Assembly: GCF_023923225.1 (NCBI RefSeq)
Contig: NZ_CP099489.1
Location: 1,426,001 to 1,490,000, forward strand
Direction: 5' to 3'
Origin: Ornithinimicrobium faecis
GTDB lineage: Bacteria > Actinomycetota > Actinomycetes > Actinomycetales > Dermatophilaceae
Length of the DNA: 64,000 bases
Shown in pieces: positions 62,279-64,000 of the stretch (position 1 is its first letter; every line of letters begins with the position of its first letter). The translations under genes and the position numbers were made by a program. The notes beneath the pieces were generated by a model. That model was not told the origin of the DNA and did not search any database. It was given only the letters and a program-made list of their open reading frames with translations.

Positions 62279-63891
62279 TGGACATCTTTGACGGGATAGC
62301 CACCGGCTTTGCGACCGCAGCGACCCCACACAACCTGCTGTACGTCTTCATCGGCGTGCTCATCGGCACGGTGATCGGAGTGCTCCCAGGTCTCGGCCCC
62401 TCAGCGACAATCGCACTGCTGCTGCCGCTCACCTACACGCTCGAACCAGCCACCGCCATCATCATGCTGGCAGGCATCTACTACGGATCGATGTATGGCG
62501 GGACCATCACTTCGGTCCTGCTGAGACTGCCGGGCGAGGCAGCCTCTGTGGTAACCAGTATCGATGGGTACGAGATGGCCAAACAGGGGCGGGCTGGCCC
62601 TGCGCTGGGTATCAGTGCGGTGGGATCCTTTATCGGTGGCATGGTTGCTGTCGTCGGTTTGATGTTGCTTGCACCGACACTCGCGGAGGTCGCCGTCGGG
62701 ATCGGTCCACCGGAGTTCGTCGCGCTCGCAGTGCTCGGTCTTCTCCTAGTCACCTACCTGGGCACCAGGCACCCCTTCAAGAGTTTGGCCATGGCAGCCG
62801 TGGGACTCCTGCTCGCGACTGTAGGGCAGGACCCGATCACCGGTGCCACGCGCTTCACCTTCGGTCAGCTCTCTCTGATCGATGGCTTCGACTTTGTGGC
62901 GATCGCCATGGGCCTCTTCGGCGTGGGCGAGATCCTGCACGCCATCGAGCAGGATCAGACAGTCAAGGCGTTGACATCCAAGGTCAGGAACATCTGGCCG
63001 ACCCGTCAAGACTTCCGGGACTCGGCGGCGCCAATTGCGCGCGGTTCCGTGCTCGGCTTCTTCATCGGCGTCCTCCCCGGCGGTGGCGGCGTCGTCTCCT
63101 CCCTGGCGTCCTACGGTGCTGAGAAGAAGTTCAGCAAGAACAGCCGGCACGAGTTCGGCAAGGGAGCGATCGAAGGAGTGGCTGGCCCTGAGACGGCCAA
63201 CAATGCCTCGTCGACGTCGGCCTTCGTCCCGCTCTTGACCCTTGGTCTGCCCTCCAACGTTGTCCTTGCCCTCATCTTCGGAGCACTGACCATCCAGGGG
63301 ATCACTCCAGGCCCGTCGCTCATCGACGACCACCCCGACATCTTCTGGGGCGTCATCGCCTCCATGGTGATCGGGAACATCATCCTGCTGATCCTGAACG
63401 TGCCGCTGGTGGGCATTTTCGTGCAACTGCTTCGGGTCCGACCGGGGATCCTCGGTGCCTTCGCGCTCCTTATCACGTTGGCCGGTGTCTACTCGATCAA
63501 CAGCGACCTCAACGACATGTGGGTCGTTCTGGGCTTCGGGATCTTGGGCTGGCTGATGAAGAAGACGGGTTTCGAGCCCGGTCCCCTCGTGCTGGCGTTC
63601 GTCCTGGGTCCGATCCTGGAGGGTTCCTTCCGGCAGTCGATGTTGCTCTCAGACGGCAGCCTGGGCATCTTCATCCAGCGACCGGTCGCCGGCGTCGTCT
63701 TCGGACTCATCGCGGTCTTCCTCGTGTGGAGCACTGTGATGGCCCTGCGTGGTCGCTTCACGAGCGGCAAGGAACTGATCGAGCACGCAGCCATGGATGA
63801 CGACGAACTGGAGGCGCTGGGCGTCGGTGCCGATGAGCCGAAATCGGACTCCACCCCACCAGCCACGACGCGACACGCAAAGGATGATTGA
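62278..63891 (+). CDS. tctA: Tripartite tricarboxylate transporter large membrane subunit
   Basis: The 537-residue product has about twelve helices and the TctA signatures GVLPGLGPSATIALLLPLTY near residue 40 and the later TANNASSTSAFVPLLTLGLP near 305, plus GIYYGSMYGGTIT. It forms the channel for sodium- or proton-driven organic acid uptake. Confidence 0.93.
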   Translation: MDIFDGIATGFATAATPHNLLYVFIGVLIGTVIGVLPGLGPSATIALLLPLTYTLEPATAIIMLAGIYYGSMYGGTITSVLLRLPGEAASVVTSIDGYEMAKQGRAGPALGISAVGSFIGGMVAVVGLMLLAPTLAEVAVGIGPPEFVALAVLGLLLVTYLGTRHPFKSLAMAAVGLLLATVGQDPITGATRFTFGQLSLIDGFDFVAIAMGLFGVGEILHAIEQDQTVKALTSKVRNIWPTRQDFRDSAAPIARGSVLGFFIGVLPGGGGVVSSLASYGAEKKFSKNSRHEFGKGAIEGVAGPETANNASSTSAFVPLLTLGLPSNVVLALIFGALTIQGITPGPSLIDDHPDIFWGVIASMVIGNIILLILNVPLVGIFVQLLRVRPGILGAFALLITLAGVYSINSDLNDMWVVLGFGILGWLMKKTGFEPGPLVLAFVLGPILEGSFRQSMLLSDGSLGIFIQRPVAGVVFGLIAVFLVWSTVMALRGRFTSGKELIEHAAMDDDELEALGVGADEPKSDSTPPATTRHAKDD

Positions 63892-63892
63892 C

Positions 63893-64000
63893 ATGGGACT
63901 GCTACAAGACAAGGTGGCTGTGGTCACCGGCGGGGCGCAAGGTATCGGACTGGAGATTGCGCGTGCGCTCATCACCGAGGGTGCGAAGGTCGTGATCGGC
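63893..64000 (+). CDS. Short-chain dehydrogenase, 3' end outside the window
   Basis: The first 36 residues carry an SDR start (MGLLQDKVAVVTGG, AQGIGLEIARAL). The ATG follows the transporter stop by one base, so it is part of the same operon and probably oxidises an intermediate of the imported acid. The rest is not visible. Confidence 0.8.
   Translation, partial: MGLLQDKVAVVTGGAQGIGLEIARALITEGAKVVIG

Overview
The window reads as chromosomal DNA from a high-GC Gram-positive actinobacterium, roughly 70 percent GC by eye. The content fits an Intrasporangiaceae/Ornithinimicrobiaceae-like genus: mycothiol-type DinB proteins, sugar importers lacking their own ATPase, CsoR copper control, tmsAB-type 10-methyl fatty acid genes and CWB2 cell-wall anchors. 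The genus is inference. No rRNA, tRNA, IS element, phage or CRISPR array was seen. The first and last genes are cut by the window edges.

Layout. 0-1 kb: a partial membrane protein and a YjbR-like gene with a damaged 5' end. 1-5.2 kb: a MOSC protein, then a UbiA prenyltransferase divergent from a type III PKS / ICMT-like methyltransferase / FAD hydroxylase operon resembling srsABC phenolic-lipid genes. 5.3-15.6 kb: single housekeeping-like genes (FMN reductase, hydrolase, reductase, nucleosidase, an Rv0909-like antitoxin/SnoaL fusion, metallo-hydrolase, VOC protein, two APH-like kinases, AraC regulator, DinB protein, glycosyltransferase). 15.7 kb: a frameshifted Phd-type antitoxin. 16-24 kb: lysA, a histidine kinase / response regulator / ABC-2 exporter operon, an ECF sigma factor with a probable anti-sigma gene, DinB and LLM oxidoreductase genes. 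24.3-31.3 kb: a ROK-regulated operon for N-acetylglucosamine-type sugars (binding protein, two permeases, intracellular GH3 hexosaminidase, ROK kinase). 31.4-38.4 kb: a MATE exporter, a NERD/SF1 helicase, a CsoR-controlled copper operon and a GNAT enzyme. 38.5-41.8 kb: a CapA-like protein, an AbrB/PIN toxin-antitoxin pair and a cysteine desulfurase. 41.8-51.2 kb: a CUT2 sugar system (ATPase, two permeases, binding protein) with two isomerases and a dehydrogenase, divergent from a ROK repressor. 51.3-57.4 kb: a cell-wall-bound subtilisin-like protease, tmsBA-like genes and a small lipoprotein. 57.5-64 kb: a LysR regulator, CoA-transferase and dienoyl-CoA-reductase-like SDR, divergent from a tripartite tricarboxylate transporter and another SDR.

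Several intergenic regions carry short tandem repeats (periods of 16, 19, 32, 33 and 53 bp), often at gene ends. One 110-bp element is bounded by near-perfect 22-bp inverted repeats. Many operons look leaderless, with a -10-like hexamer ending six bases before the start codon. The most promising less-described units are the UbiA/type III PKS cluster, the antitoxin-SnoaL fusion and the inverted-repeat element.
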